From assembly GCA_964017145.1 (NCBI GenBank), contig OZ024847.1, forward strand, positions 1,984,001 through 2,048,000: DNA of 64,000 nt. The letters are read 5' to 3'. Below the pieces are notes generated by a model. That model was given only the letters and a program-made list of their open reading frames with translations, made no database searches and had not been told where the DNA came from. Each line of letters opens with the position of its first letter. Positions within the stretch are counted from its first letter, which is position 1. Of the stretch, positions 1 to 12,531 are shown in pieces. Both the position numbers and the translations under genes were made by a program. The DNA comes from Agrocybe praecox (lineage: Eukaryota > Basidiomycota > Agaricomycetes > Agaricales > Agrocybaceae).

Positions 1-994
1 CGTCAAACTCCGCCGGAACTCTGCCTAGCATCTGGAACCGAGATTAGCCATTTTAGTGCACGCATCCCCACGGGCCGCGGCCGCACTTGCTTGGCGCTTG
101 CGTAAACACAACGCATCGTTGACGCATCGAGTAGGTTTCAACCTTTAGGTGTGTAATTACAATGCAAATACCTCTATGGTCATATATGCTAATATAGTGT
201 TGACCCATCTATACAAGGTGAAACTTGAAAATGTCCTATTACGTATAATTGATGATGATGACTTGCGAGAGACACTCGTTGATCGATAGGTCCACCACCA
301 GCTGCGAAGCGGAGTTGACAGAACATTGCTGGGGATCCCACGTTCACCAGCAGCCCTTTATCGAACACGTCTTAAATACTTCCTGCACTTCTTTTCTCAG
401 ACGTGAACGTCGCCGCTGCCACATACTCGGAAGGGTATGGTTCTTCTTGGAGCAAAGATGTTGTTTCCACCAATAATTAGCAGTTTATCTTTGTAGATGT
501 GATAATAAGCAATCAAATCCTTTGGCGCTCGGGCACCTATTGAGATAAGCCCTGTCACGCAGATAGTAACCACTCTACATACTACGAGCATGAGAAGGTT
601 TAAGATTCTCATAGTCCTGTGATCATCACAGGGAATGTTGAGGAAGGTTTTCAACGGAGACTTCGAAATTATGATAAGAGGCATGATTCTCCGCCCTCCC
701 CCCACAATATCCAACAACGCAAGTCATTTGGAGTACGCTGTAGATGACGTACAGTGGCCAACAAAACTAGAAGAGACCTTTGGAGTGGGTAATCACCAGC
801 ACTTTTGAGTTATTTCAGTGGCAAATAGAATGATATGTGCATTACTTGAATGAAACTTGAAGATAGGAGCCAACATCTCTGGAGAGGTTCCGCCGTACGG
901 CTCGTAAGTCTATGTATAGGTCATAAGCTAAAAATGTGTTCTCATAGATCTCTTCCAGAAATTCGTTCTTACAAAGCATCCGCTTCAAATGACA
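1..994. other. Intergenic, no gene seen
   Basis: No open frame here shows a recognisable domain, a codon pattern or a splice structure that I can support. The only functional signal I see is the TATA-like stretch near the right end that belongs to the downstream P450. A GC-rich patch around positions 60-130 is unexplained. Confidence 0.5.
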
Positions 995-1001
995 TATATA
1001 T
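995..1001 (+). promoter_or_regulatory. TATA-like box of P450 copy 1
   Basis: TATATAT lies about 38 bp upstream of the ATG at 1039. Copies 2 and 3 of this P450 family carry similar AT boxes 45-57 bp upstream of their starts, which supports this as the core promoter. The transcription start itself cannot be seen. Confidence 0.45.
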
Positions 1002-1038
1002 CCTGAGCCACTGAAAACATTTCCCTCCATTCACCACG

Positions 1039-3280
1039 ATGCTGAAGATCGCGCAGTTTGAAATGAAGGATCCCTCTCTTCTGCTACCCTTGGCTGCATT
1101 GCTCGTCGTTATCTACTCCATTTCCAATAAAATAAGGGAAAACTCCTCTCGCAATTCAAAGGGACTTCCACTCCCTCCCGGTCCAAAAGGATGGCCATTC
1201 CTTGGAATCCTGTTTGATATGCCACCCAGGGACGCATGGGTGACATACGCTGAATGGTCAAAGACATACGGTAACTTACCTTTATCTTGTTTTGCGGTTA
1301 CAACGTCTCTAACATACACTTATCTAGGTGATATGTTCTATTTCGAAGTCCTGGGCCAGAGATATCTTGTTTTAAACTCCCTCAAGAGGGTAAATGACCT
1401 CTTTGAGAAGCGTTCATCCAACTATTCCGACAGAGTTCAGATGCCGATGCTTATTGATCTGTAAGTTGTCAGTCTGGCATTTATTCAAACACTATACTGA
1501 TTCGTAGCATTGTAATCATTCAACTTCTTCCTTGACAGAATGCGCTGGGATTATAGTATGGCCATGATGCCTTATGGGTCGTGGTGGCGTCGTCATCGAC
1601 GCGGATTTAATGAATACTTTCATCAGAACGCCGTGTCCAAGTATCAGCCTACACAGGCTCGCGAGACTCGGGCTTTCCTCCACCGCCTGCTAACGACCCC
1701 AGAGCATTTCATGCACCATGTACGACAGTAAGTTCACGTCCATTCTATGACGATATTGGCAGACTTTAACATAATAGTACCACAGTACTTTCTCTGCCAC
1801 TATTATGAGCGTCGCATATGGGATCACCGTCAAGGAGTCTGAAGACCCATACATCTCTCGTGCCGAAGTGGCGCTCGATGGACTCGCGGCGGCCGGCGTG
1901 CCGGGATCATACATGGTCGACTTCTTCCCCTTCCTAAAATACCTTCCACTATGGTTTCCGGGTGCAGAGTTTAAGCGTAAGGCCAAGGTGTGGCGTGAGG
2001 TAAATATGTCCGTGGCAGAGATACCATTCAACCGTGTTGAAGATGAATTGGTACGGTCGGCTTTACCTTCTACGTTTTGCGGAGCACTGATCCGAATCAT
2101 TTTGATACCGAAAGAAAGCTGGCATAGCGCCTCCTTCCATATCCACTAGTTTGATCGAACGATTGCCACCCAAAGGCGATATCTTACGCTATGAAGAGAG
2201 AGAGGTGGCCAAGGGTGTAGTGGCGTTGGCATACATAGGTAGGTCGACTTAGTGAAGTTTTGTGTTTCGACAACATTTCTGATAAGAATCTACCATCAAT
2301 TTGCAGGTGGTGCAGATACAGTATGACCTAAGGTTTCTTCCGTTGCTAACCCATATCTGATTGCACCTTTCTTTTTCATCCTTGGTGATATAGACAGTCT
2401 CCTCTGTCCAGTCATTCTTTTTGGCCATGGCTATTTATCCAGAAGTGAGAAAGAAAGCACAGGAGGAACTCGACAGAGTTGTAGGCTCGAATCGACTTCC
2501 CGATTTCAATGACCGTAAAGATCTTCCATACATCAATGCTATGGTTAAAGAGACAATGCGATGGAATCTAGTGACTCCTCTCGGTACGTTGTAAATCTAT
2601 GATTTCGGTGATTCTAGAGATTTGACTGTGCAATCATAGCTGTACCGCACACGTCTTCAGCGGACGACGAATACGACGGTTACTTTATCCCTAAAGGGAC
2701 AGTCGTAATTGGGAACTCTTGGTAGAATCCACCTGTCGTCGCCGCTGATCTCGCAACTTACACCTACACCGCTAGGTTTATCCTGCATGACCCGGAGGTC
2801 TTTAAGAATCCTTCTGAATACAATCCTGATAGATACCTCAAGAACGGTCAGCTAGATCCAGATGCTAGAGACCCAGACGTGTCTGCCTTCGGATTTGGAC
2901 GCCGGTGAGTCATGACATGCACAACACTTTATGAAGGACATGTACAATTACTGATTTCGTGCATCCCCACAAATATAGCATGTGTCCTGGGAGACATTTG
3001 AGCGACAACTCTCTTTACTCGTTGATATCTTCTGTTCTATCAGTTTACGACATAACGGCCCCGCTTGACAAAAAAGGTAATCCAATGAAGATGAGCCCCG
3101 AATTCACGAGTGGACTGTTGACGTGGGAATTTCAAGTTCCAAGCACACTTTATGCCTTTCACTAATTAGAACCTGTTTTCATCCAACAGGTATCCGGTAC
3201 CCTTCAAATGTGTCATCAGACCTCGAAGCCCTAAGGCAGAAGCTCTGATCCGCGAATGCGTTGAAATAATAGACCAGTGA
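1039..3280 (+). CDS. Cytochrome P450, OrdA-like, copy 1
   Basis: Haem-thiolate monooxygenase of 530 residues, expected on the ER membrane. Splicing model: 1039-1270, 1328-1460, 1539-1727, 1786-2050, 2115-2238, 2307-2320, 2394-2583, 2640-2721, 2776-2904, 2979-3122, 3190-3280; all introns are GT-AG and the frame is unbroken. Visible features in order: an N-terminal hydrophobic anchor, the hinge [11 protein letters not shown], an I-helix GGADT at about 315-319 (replacing the usual AGxDT), the ExxR pair Glu372/Arg375 in KETMRW, and the haem loop FGFGRRMCPGRH with Cys455. Length fits the family. Close paralogues lie at 8145 and 19962 in the same orientation. Sequence flavour resembles basidiomycete P450s annotated as O-methylsterigmatocystin oxidoreductase-like; the substrate is unknown. 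Exon 6 is only 14 bp. Confidence 0.93.
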
Positions 3281-3879
3281 TCCATTTTGAAAGCGCTCTG
3301 TGTAGTGGTTATATTTGAATATCTGAAATTGCATCATAAAAGAAGGGTTTTCAGGGTTAAATAGAGCGCTTGTGTAAATATGAAATTATTTCTCAACTGC
3401 TTCTACTTGCCGTTTTTACCTTTTGAGTCTCGGCGAGCCTCGCTAATTCTAGCGCAGAATGACGAAAGGGACTGTGTGGCCGACATCTCAGATCAATTCG
3501 CTTGATACATGGATTAGATTAGATTGGACTAGTAGCTTGATCCCTGAAGCGCATCATGCGCGCATGCGCGCCATCTCGACGGATCAAGGTTTAATATTAC
3601 TCGAGAAAAATTTGATACCTTACAATGATTAGTGAAGGCGCCATCCTCTTCGAAAGTTGTAATTCAAGAGATGTGTGGATCATAAGCTAGTAAGTAGTCC
3701 AACGTTATCTATATTGTGACTGGGTAACAAACGACACAAACCAACGCTGATACTTGTATTAACTATAACTAACATAACATAGTAGCGAAAGTCCAAACGA
3801 GATAGGTGTATTTCAAGAAAGTTATGTAAAAAATGAGTCCAAGAAGACTCCCAGTCACCGACCACCTTCTGCGTTTGAT
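3281..3879. other. Convergent intergenic region
   Basis: This stretch lies between the 3' ends of P450 copy 1 (plus) and the repeat protein (minus) and should hold both terminators. A GC-alternating, partly palindromic patch (GCGCGCATGCGCGC-like) lies near 3555-3575. No gene seen. Confidence 0.5.
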
Positions 3880-5089
3880 CTAATAATAATACGCAGACGA
3901 AGATGGCGTGGAATCAGCGATGGCTGCGCTAGATGCAAACACAGCGCTTGATGGGATAGCGCTGAACGAGACTGAGGAGAATGCAACGCTCGTAGGCCTC
4001 TCCGAGTGATGTCCGCCTCGACTGACTGAAGCAGATGGGAATGCCGAGCTAGACGCAAAGATTGTGGAGGCACTAGAAGATGCAGAAGGGAAAGAAAGGA
4101 ATCCGCTAGACGATGCAGAAGGGAATGCGAATGCCGAGCTGGATGCAATGTTTGAGAAGGCACTGGACGATGCGGATGGGAATTCAACGTCAGCGCTGGA
4201 AGACGCAGAAGGGAGTGCGAATGCCGAGCTGGATGCAATGCTTGAGAAGGCACTGGACGATGCAGATGGGAATTCATCATCAGCGCTGGAAGACGCAGAA
4301 GGGAATGCGAACGCCGAGCTGGATGCGAAGGCGAAGGCACCCGAAGATGCTGTCGGGAATGCTTCACTTGAAGGTATGTCCAAGCCGTGTGTGCAAGGTC
4401 TACCAGATGCGACTGGGGAAGGGGCAGTGTAGGTAAATAAAAGTTCACTGGAGGATGCCGATAGGAATATAGCGCTTGAAGCAACAGCACTAGAAAAGGG
4501 TGCAGGGAACTCAATGCTGGTTGGGAATACGACGTTGGTTGGGAACGCATTGCTGGGCTCCACAGAGGAGAGTACCACGCTGGTTGGGAACGCATTGCTG
4601 GGTTCCACAGAGGAGAGTACTACGCTGGTTGGGAACGCATTGCTGGGTTCCACAGAGGAGAGTACTACGCTGGTTGGGAACGCATTGCTGGGCTCCACGG
4701 AGGATAATACTACGCTGGTTGGGAACACATCGCTGGGCTCCGCAGAGGAGAATATTACGCTGGATAGGACCGCGCCGCTGGGAAACGCGGAAGAGAATAT
4801 GACGCTGGTTGGAACAGCACTGAACGAACTAAGTGGTATTCCAACGCTTGAGGGATGCCCAAGATGATTATGTGCGCTGGACGTCGATGGCTCCACTGAC
4901 TCTGAAGGGAGTGCAAAGCTCGACTCGGCTACTGCGGAGGAGTAATGATCGTAAGTCGGCCTGTTTGAACTAGGTTAACACAAGTACAGATTACCAGTAT
5001 TATTCAAGTACGCACCTCGCGAGTGAGAACGTATCAGGGCCTACGGTCACAAGGACAGCAATGAGAGCAGAAAGATTAGTGAAGCGCAT
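3880..5089 (-). CDS. Secreted Ser/Ala/Pro/Phe-rich repeat protein
   Basis: Predicted 387-residue extracellular or cell-wall protein of unknown function. Model: exon 1 at 5016-5089, a 46-bp GT-AG intron, exon 2 at 3880-4969, frame intact (388 codons with stop). The N-terminus (MRFTNLSALIAVLVTVGP) is a convincing signal peptide. The body contains about six copies of a 15-residue unit of the type SSVEPSNAFPTSVVL, then about three 30-residue units rich in SASSSAFAFPSASSS. It ends in Ser-Ala-Tyr-Tyr-Tyr with no obvious GPI signal. Composition suggests a heavily O-glycosylated, low-complexity wall protein. Repeats are in frame (45 and 90 bp), so copy number can change without breaking the gene. I chose the upstream ATG because it supplies the signal peptide and a clean splice. 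A TATA box lies about 85 bp upstream. Confidence 0.7.
4116..4340. repeat. 90-bp minisatellite, about 2.5 copies
   Basis: A second in-frame tandem repeat with period 90 bp (the landmark CAGAAGGG recurs at 4116, 4206 and 4296). It encodes the 30-residue Ser/Ala/Phe unit of the same protein. Confidence 0.85.
4532..4801. repeat. 45-bp minisatellite, about 6 copies
   Basis: Tandem 45-bp units start at 4532, 4577, 4622, 4667, 4712 and 4757. The middle ones are nearly identical and the outer ones diverged. The unit is a multiple of three and encodes the 15-residue repeat of the secreted protein on the minus strand. Confidence 0.9.
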
Positions 5090-5173
5090 ATCGTTCAAGT
5101 ATTAAGTGTCCGAGTGAAAAGGAATGAATTAAGAAATAGAGGATAAAAGAAATTTGGAGAGAAGCTATCCATC

Positions 5174-5179
5174 TTATAA
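5174..5179 (-). promoter_or_regulatory. TATA box of secreted repeat protein
   Basis: On the minus strand the sequence reads TATAAG about 85 bp upstream of the ATG at 5089, consistent with a core promoter. Confidence 0.4.
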
Positions 5180-8081
5180 AGCTCACCTATCCCTATCACG
5201 CACCAAAGAACTCCGTATGGATGTGGGTAATGGTTTCAGATTTTCAAGTACTGCAATGCTATGTTCGGGCACTCCACGCCTACAACGCTTCGTGGTGGAG
5301 AAAGAGCCGTCGTAATGCCTTGGCGATGCTGATATTTATGCAAGAACCAGACTGTGAGCTTTCTTACATTCAATAGCTCGTAACAAAGACTCACAATATC
5401 CAGAAATTGACATCCCGCGTATACTTTAAACACATAGTAACTCCAACATCAACCTAAATTCGTCCCTTGGAACTCAAGATTTCTGTCATCTCCACTGATA
5501 GTCTGGTATTCTTCACCACCTACAACTGCGCATACCAAAATATGTTTATTACGGCAGAGGCGTTCGATGACCGTATGTCGGAAACTTGAAGAACGCGCAG
5601 TCCCAAAGTCAATACATTTGGCCGCGAAAGACAATTGGGTAAACTGCCGTCCTCAGTAACCAGACAACGGTTGTACATGTATGTGACCGCTAGCTCCAAA
5701 CTTTCGTCGCGGCACAAAGATTACAATACGCGCTTATTTTCTGACCGATGATTCTTTGACGCCGTCGTCGGCCGTTCATGATCTTGAACTGCGCAGTGAT
5801 GAAGGTCGTAATATCGGGCGTGTATTTCCGAGGCCGTTGCTGCTAACGGTCTCCATGCAATAACGCGTACGGTATGGGTGTTACAAACAAGTGACAGAGC
5901 ACTCCAAAGCGCGCATCCATGATATGAAGCTAAAGGGGGCTTACGTAGTGGACCGTGGTAATCAGATTTCAAACTGCGCATCCGGCTACCTACTTAAGTC
6001 CGGCTACCTCGGGCAGACGTCTAAAGTCCGCGATAAGATAAGATGCTTCGGGTCCGACGTGCTGGACATATTCAGCTCTTCTTCGCTCCCCTCGTCTTTC
6101 AACGTTCAACAGCTGTCACTTTTGAACGGCTTCCTAATGTACGAATTTCTCTCAATAAATATCTAGGATTTTCTTTCTTTCCTCCTCCTCCTCTCTCTTC
6201 TCCCCCACTTGTCCTCTAAGAACCTCTCTACTGCTCTGAGTTCTCGGCAGCGCTTTTTTTTTCGCTCGCTCCCACTCTCTTCTTTTCTTTTCAGTGTTTG
6301 GTACAGCCACAGGGCATTCGGATCGCTTGCCTTGGGCCTCCTAAGCGCCCAAGTTTCGGCGGGTCTCGCCCAAACGCGCTTCTTTTCCAAGTTAGAAGTC
6401 GCATCGATGATCGCGTAGGCTTTTTTTTTTTTTCGAACACGTCACGTGCTTTATTTCGCTCTTTGTGCAAGGCCCAAACCTCCTCACCCACCGAACTATT
6501 AGTCCACACTAACAGTCCATTTCCTTTCTTCATGTTTTTCATATCTTGTCTCTTCTTCTCTCTTTGTTTTCTCTGGAGACCAAGACCTGTAATAATTCAA
6601 ACATCTTATTGTAGGTGTTTGAACGAGCCACCACCATGCACCACTGGCAGGAACAGCTTGGGATATCCTTCAAACTTGGTCTATCCTACCTGGCACTCCT
6701 GGTGACGTAAATACGCCACAAATATCCTTTTTTTAAAAAGGTTTACAAGCGGACGATTGTTAGGGTCTATCAAATCTCCATGGGGTGAACAGTTGAGTTC
6801 AAAATGAGAATATTCTGCCTGTAGCCATGTCCATTTATGCGAGATTCAAAGTCATTTCGAGTAAGAAATATTCAAGGACGATACACACCGTCGTAGTAGG
6901 ACAGCTATAAGGACTTCACGAACGATTTCTGTGCTATCTAAGGGCCATTAAACATGTTGAATATCAGGCATTGTTGAGGGATAAAACTGGCCTATAAGTG
7001 ATATTGCCAAGTGTTTTAACAACGAACGGCGCACTCGCTATACACTCTCAGCAACCGGAACTACAACAAGACCCCGCTTTCAACGACGAACCGGAAGTCG
7101 ATGGTGTCGATGAAGAGTAATAGTTATAAACCTTCGTCTTTAAACTAAATATATGACTTATACCCTCACTTTTTATATTTGCTAGATCTCTCATTGTCGG
7201 GTATCAGCCTTAGGCATCTCTACCGTACTACCTTATCCACGCAAGCACGAAACACACACATAGAAAGACAAAAGACTGACGTTCAATGTTCAACGTCAAC
7301 TTTGATCTGATCGCTCACGTGAGACCCAATCTAACCTTTCATAAAACCGTATACTTGCACAGCACTGCTCGCGAGTCTCTTATGTACTTATATTAAACGT
7401 TTCTAGATGGACTTTTTGGGGTGATGGGGTTATGTAGAAGCCAATAATTGTAGAAAGGTTTTATGCTCAAATTTGTGCGTTTTGATCCCGCTGGCATATT
7501 AGATATATAGGTAGATATCACGCATACTAAGAGGGAATCCGATGAGGTAGGTACATAAATCTGCTATACTACAGTGAAATTTGTGGATATTAAAAATTTT
7601 CTCCGCTATGTGGGTGCCTACTAGGAGTCTGTGGTCCCTGATCATTAATTTAAATATCGGACCCGCTGTCTACTCCGTGAGTCGGCAATTTAAATTACTT
7701 AAATCCATGACATTTTTATTACACAACGAATGTTATGTTACCTCACTATTATGCTATTCCAGAAGCCTCGGCTCTTTGTACTCTCGCGAATTCTCTTTAT
7801 ATTGTTCAGAGTCTACATAAATTTTATAGACTTACTCCCCTGGATCGCAATATCTTTTTGTGACCGAATGTCCTTTTGAATTGCAGCAAAATGCGGTGCG
7901 TTTTGAACCACTTGTCGCAAGGCATATAAGCCGCCAAGAATCAGACTGAAGACTGAATCCCACACTATCGTCCACCTATGACGCCGCAAGATGTTTGAGA
8001 GTTGAAGGTAGCCACAAGAACAATAAGTAGGGTCTCACGCTGTCGCTGTAAGATTTCTATTAACTCAACTGACGTTCAGCC
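5180..8081. other. Long intergenic region, no gene supported
   Basis: About 2.9 kb without a supportable gene. It contains a pyrimidine-rich tract at 6165-6300 followed by poly-T runs near 6255 and 6420. One short open tail at 7019-7120 (ending PEVDGVDEE before a stop) looks faintly coding but has no partner exon that I can place. The region could hold decayed DNA or unrecognised non-coding transcripts. Confidence 0.4.
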
Positions 8082-8088
8082 TATATAT
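8082..8088 (+). promoter_or_regulatory. TATA box of P450 copy 2
   Basis: TATATAT lies 57 bp upstream of the ATG at 8145, in a position matching the other two P450 genes. Confidence 0.45.
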
Positions 8089-8144
8089 GAGCAGCTACTG
8101 GAGCTCGGAAACTGTTCGATTCCCCGCCCCCGTCTCCCTATGCA

Positions 8145-10322
8145 ATGCTAAACGCTGCAGATTTTGGGATGGAAAACTCGCATTTATTCCTCTTATTCAT
8201 CGCGATTTCGGTTCTATCTTATCTAGTTTTCCAGAGGGGATGGACATACTCGCTTCGCAATAATCCGAAGGGACTCCCACTTCCTCCGGGTCCAAAAGGC
8301 TGGCCTGTTGTTGGAACCATGTTTGATATGCCCTCAAAGGAACCATGGGTAACTTATAATGAATGGGCAAAGACGTATGGTACGTGTTTATTTGGCACAT
8401 TTCGCTCATTGAGCTATGACATACACATGCGAATCAGGTGATATGATATATTTTGAGGTTCTGGGTCAGAAGTTCCTCATTCTCAACTCACTCAAGCGAG
8501 TCAATGATCTGTTTGAGAAGCGATCATCAAACTATTCGGACAGAGTCCAGATGCCTATGATGACTGAGCTGTACGTAATTTCTTCGACATTTTATCAAGA
8601 AGCCTACTAATTTTCCAAGAATGCGTTGGAATGACTACCTGGTCATGATGCCTTATGGCTCGCTATGGCGTCGTCATCGTCGCCTTTTCAACGAATATTT
8701 TCATAAAAATAATATCCACAAGTATGAGCCTATTCAATCCCGTGAAACGAGGGCATTCCTCCACCGATTATTAGTCACTCCAGAGAACTTCATGCATCAC
8801 GTACGACAGTAAGTAAAGTCATTCGATTTACACCTAAAGCGTCTTCTTACAAGGTGCATTCCAGTACGTTCTCTGCTACAATCATGAGCGTCTTGTATGG
8901 GATTAGTATCGGAGAATCTGATGACCCCTATATCTCGCGGGCCGAAACAGCACTTGAAGGCTTTGCAGCAGCCGGCGTACCAGGATCATTCATGGTCGAC
9001 TTTTTTCCGTTACTAAAATATCTTCCATCCTGGTTTCCAGGTGCTGGATTTCAGAGAAAAGCAAAAATGTGGCGTGACCTAAATGGTGCCGTAGCTGAAA
9101 TACCATTCCAACGCATTGAAGACGAGCTGGTACTTTTCCATAAATTTTCTTGTTATTGACACCCTCAAGCAACCCCCTTTTAGAAAGCAGGTGTAGCCAT
9201 TCCTTCAGTATCGTCGAGTCTTATAGAGAAATTACCGCCTAAAGGTGACCCTCTACTTTCAGAAGAAAGAGAAGTCGCCAAAAACGTTGCCGCTGTGGCC
9301 TACTTTGGTGCGTTGTCGAAACTTTAAATGTGCATAATTCTTTTAAGTAACTTTTTATGCTACAGGTGGGGCTGATACGGTACGTTTGCCATTTCTATTT
9401 ATGGTCGATGACTTATCTGACGATAGATCTAATAAATATATCTCTCCTCTCAGACTGTCTCTGCGGTGCAGACTTTTTTCTTAGCCATGACGCTTCACCC
9501 CGATATCCAGAAGAAAGCACAAGCCGAACTTGACAAAGTAATGGGTACTAGCCGCCTGCCCGACTTCAACGACCGTGATGATCTTCCTTACATCAATGCT
9601 CTAGTAAAAGAAACGATGCGTTGGAATCTTGTCCTACCGCTAGGTATGTTGCCTTGATTCTGGTTCAGAGTGAAGCACCTAAACATATCTACTCGCAGCC
9701 CCACCTCATTCGGTAACAGCTGATGATGAATACGACGGATATTTTATTCCCAAAGGGACGATCGTAATTGGAAATTCATGGTAAGTCCGGCATGCTTGGA
9801 CTTGAATACCCCTAACTCCAAACGTGTAACCTCTAGGTCTATACTACACGATCCCACGGTTTTTACTAATCCTTCTGAGTTCCAACCAGAGCGATATTTG
9901 AAAAATGGGCGCCTTGGTCCGGATGCTAGAGACCCCGATTGCGCGGCTTTTGGATATGGACGTCGGTGAGTCGAACTCTGGCATTTTAATGTTAGAGTCC
10001 AACCTCACTGCATCACTTATAGAATGTGTCCGGGTAGGCATATGAGTGATAGCTCTCTTTACTCGATTATTTCTTCCGTTCTTGCTGTATACGACATTCA
10101 GGTTCCACGTGATGAGCAAGGGAGACCAGTAATTTTCAAACCCGAATTCACGAGCGGATTAATGACGTGAGAGAATATTCAGACTCTACGTTTAACTGTG
10201 GTTGAGTTCTGACACAATTCCAATCTAACAGATACCCAGTACCTTTCAAGTGTAGCATAGTCCCCCGAAGCCCCGCGACAGAGGCACTGATTCGTGATTA
10301 TGTTGAGGTAGTAGATAAATGA
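8145..10322 (+). CDS. Cytochrome P450, OrdA-like, copy 2
   Basis: Intact 531-residue P450. Splicing model: 8145-8379, 8438-8570, 8620-8808, 8865-9129, 9184-9307, 9366-9379, 9454-9643, 9699-9780, 9837-9965, 10023-10166, 10232-10322. Every internal exon has the same length as in copies 1 and 3, including the 14-bp exon 6. It shows an N-terminal membrane anchor, the [11 protein letters not shown] hinge, GGADT in the I-helix, ExxR at Glu373/Arg376 (KETMRW) and the haem loop FGYGRRMCPGRH with Cys456. An out-of-frame ATG at 8140 opens a three-codon upstream frame ending in TAA, so 8145 is the start. Part of its 3' end is duplicated at 12060-12515. Confidence 0.93.
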
Positions 10323-10696
10323 GAAGCCAGCGATCTCCAATACGCAAATATTGACTTGTAGCACACTCTCGCTGTATGCAATAACAAATCACGAAATTTT
10401 ATTTCTGACAGTTTCTTTTATCTACCCGAAGTATCGAGTCTGGCCTTGTGGCAGTGCATCTGGCTCGTGCACCACGATTAGTACCCGCAGATGTCCAAAT
10501 GGATATGTATTCTACCTTAAGTTATCACTATGTTTATCAGCTCATCTTTCCCTTTAAGCATGTCAGAACAACGATTTCGGTAAGTCAAAGGCACTTTTTT
10601 TCATTCGAAGAACGTGCAATATGGTTGGTGATCATTTGATAGGCATTGTATGTTCTCTTGTCTTAGTCAATGTCTATTTTCGCTCAATGAATTTAG

Positions 10697-10901
10697 GGAG
10701 TTGTCGATGACAAACTAGAGGGATATCACATGGATAATCTCCGAGTGGTAGATGCGAGCGTCATTTCGTTGCTTCCCGCTTCTCACTTGCAGTCGGCCAT
10801 TGGCGCAAAGGTTAGCATCCTATGACATTCTTACCCACATGTCGTTTCTGCTGACTCTTTTCAAACGTCGATAAGGCAGGAGATAGTATATATGATTCTA
10901 G
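10697..10901 (+). pseudogene. GMC oxidoreductase C-terminal relic
   Basis: The stretch translates to VVDDKLEGYHMDNLRVVDAS followed by VISLLPASHLQSAIGAK. This is the C-terminal FAD-binding and active-site signature of GMC oxidoreductases (GVVD...LRVVDASV...H). A possible intron follows at 10811, then a few more residues. No N-terminal FAD motif lies upstream, where P450 copy 2 ends, so this is a fragment. It differs from the intact GMC gene at 14350 and seems to come from another paralogue. Confidence 0.7.
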
Positions 10902-12059
10902 AAGACAACTCTTCGAAATAGATATGTCGCTTGTGCTATATGCGCTTCTGTGGGATAACTATATCTCAAATTTCTTTCTTTCGCATTCCTCGATTCGTTG
11001 GCGTTGTCGCCGATCTTCCACACTGGAGTCCCACTGGATGCATAGCGTGCCGGAACGGCAGCCTGACACTTCATTCGATATAGACTTCAAACTCAGCTTA
11101 AAGTGATATCTACACTTCATCTGTGTTTGAAACAGTATCATTACTAGAGCATAGCATATCAAAGTACTCCCATATCAAGGACACAATAAGCAACATAGTA
11201 AGGCTGTACCATACCATCGAGGCTAAAAGATCACTGGTGTTCGAACTTCAAGGGATAATATAATATACTTATTACCATGTCGCACCCGTTGAACTGCATC
11301 GCATAAGTATACCATATGTCTCGAATATGAGTGTTCCTGCTGAGACCAACGGGGAATAAATTATGCCTACTCCAGCCTCAACGATTTTCGGGATGATAGG
11401 AAAACGGTGGATACGACTGTCGGTGGGCTGGGGGAAAGCTTAGCTCAGCTAGGCGGTACGCGGAGCAGAGAGTCCAGCCGCCGGGTGGGTAGGATCTTCT
11501 GCTCGACGAATTCCAATCGTATCCACGTCATCCTAAAGTAAATTTCCGAGGTGATACCGTAGGGTGTCTTAAATGAAAATAAAATAAAATAGGGTTCTGG
11601 CTGCTTGCATTCAACAAATTGCGAGAGTGGCGGAAAGACCAGCGATGATATAAGTGGGTGGCCGGGAGGTGAAAGAAAATACAGTAACACTGCCGCGTGA
11701 GCTTGAGGTGGGTTGGTGCAATGGTGGTGATGAGCAGACGAGCGCGACAATTTTCTCATCGCTCACCATTTACTCAGCTGGACGCCGGGGCCGGCCGTTC
11801 CGTTAGACCCCATGCTATACCTCGCTTTATAGTTATAGCGCTCTGTAGCTTGCTTGTAGCGCACGTAAACTGCGCACGCGCAAGGACCGCGGGAACTTCC
11901 TACCATTTTGGTAATTACTTTTCTTTTTTTGAACCGATGCATGGATGCACGCAAGGATCAAAAGAAAAATAGTTATTAAATTAGCATAATGTTCCCGCGG
12001 TTACGTTGGTCGTACGGTGCGTGCGCCTGTGTGCGTAATCAGTGTTTACTAACGCTTCT
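10902..12059. other. Intergenic, no gene seen
   Basis: No conserved coding signal found. An open frame on the plus strand around 11697-11972 has no domain and a random-looking composition. Confidence 0.45.
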
Positions 12060-12515
12060 GAATCAACCAGACAGATATTTGAATAATGAGCGTACTGATT
12101 TAATCTTGATCCGAGAGAGACCGCTTGCGCGACTTTTGAATATGGACCCAAGTGGATGAGCCTTCAGCTTAAGGATGTATTATACAGGGAGACGTGTGAG
12201 TTACGTTGCTTCATCATTTCTTCCGTTTTTGCTGTATGCGACATTGAAGATCCAAATGATGAGCATCATGGGAGTCTGGAGCCCAGTAAATCTCAAACCT
12301 GAATTCACGAGCGGGCTAATGACGTGAGAAATTTTTCAGACGCCGTGTCGAACAGTACACAATTGACTCTTGATTATCATTTTGATTTTTGAACAGATAC
12401 TCGGTACTGTCACGTACAACTATAGCTCCACAAAAAAAAAGCAGATACCCGGTACCTTTCAATGTGGCATAGTATTTATGTGGCACGGCATCTCGCTCGT
12501 GCGCGATTAGATTAG
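12060..12515 (+). pseudogene. P450 3' fragment, duplicate of copy 2 end
   Basis: Degraded copy of exons 9-11 of P450 copy 2 plus its downstream flank. Matches include the [11 protein letters not shown] region, the stretch after the haem loop ([13 protein letters not shown]), the FTSGLMT region with its donor site, and an acceptor plus YPVPF-like sequence present twice near 12398-12475. The haem-loop Cys codon is lost and the frame is broken. Similarity continues past the gene into flank resembling 10449-10485 (GGCTCGTGCACCACGATTAG-like). The fragment stops just before the inverted-repeat element at 12532. Confidence 0.75.
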
Positions 12516-12531
12516 ATCGTGATCGATCAAC

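Noticed and set aside
4064..4867. Plus-strand open frames across the minisatellites
   Set aside because: They are antisense shadows of the repeat protein; in-frame repeats keep several frames open. Only the minus strand gives a signal peptide and a splice.
6163..6705. Overlapping open frames on both strands in the pyrimidine-rich tract
   Set aside because: Low-complexity composition, no domain, and mutually overlapping frames.
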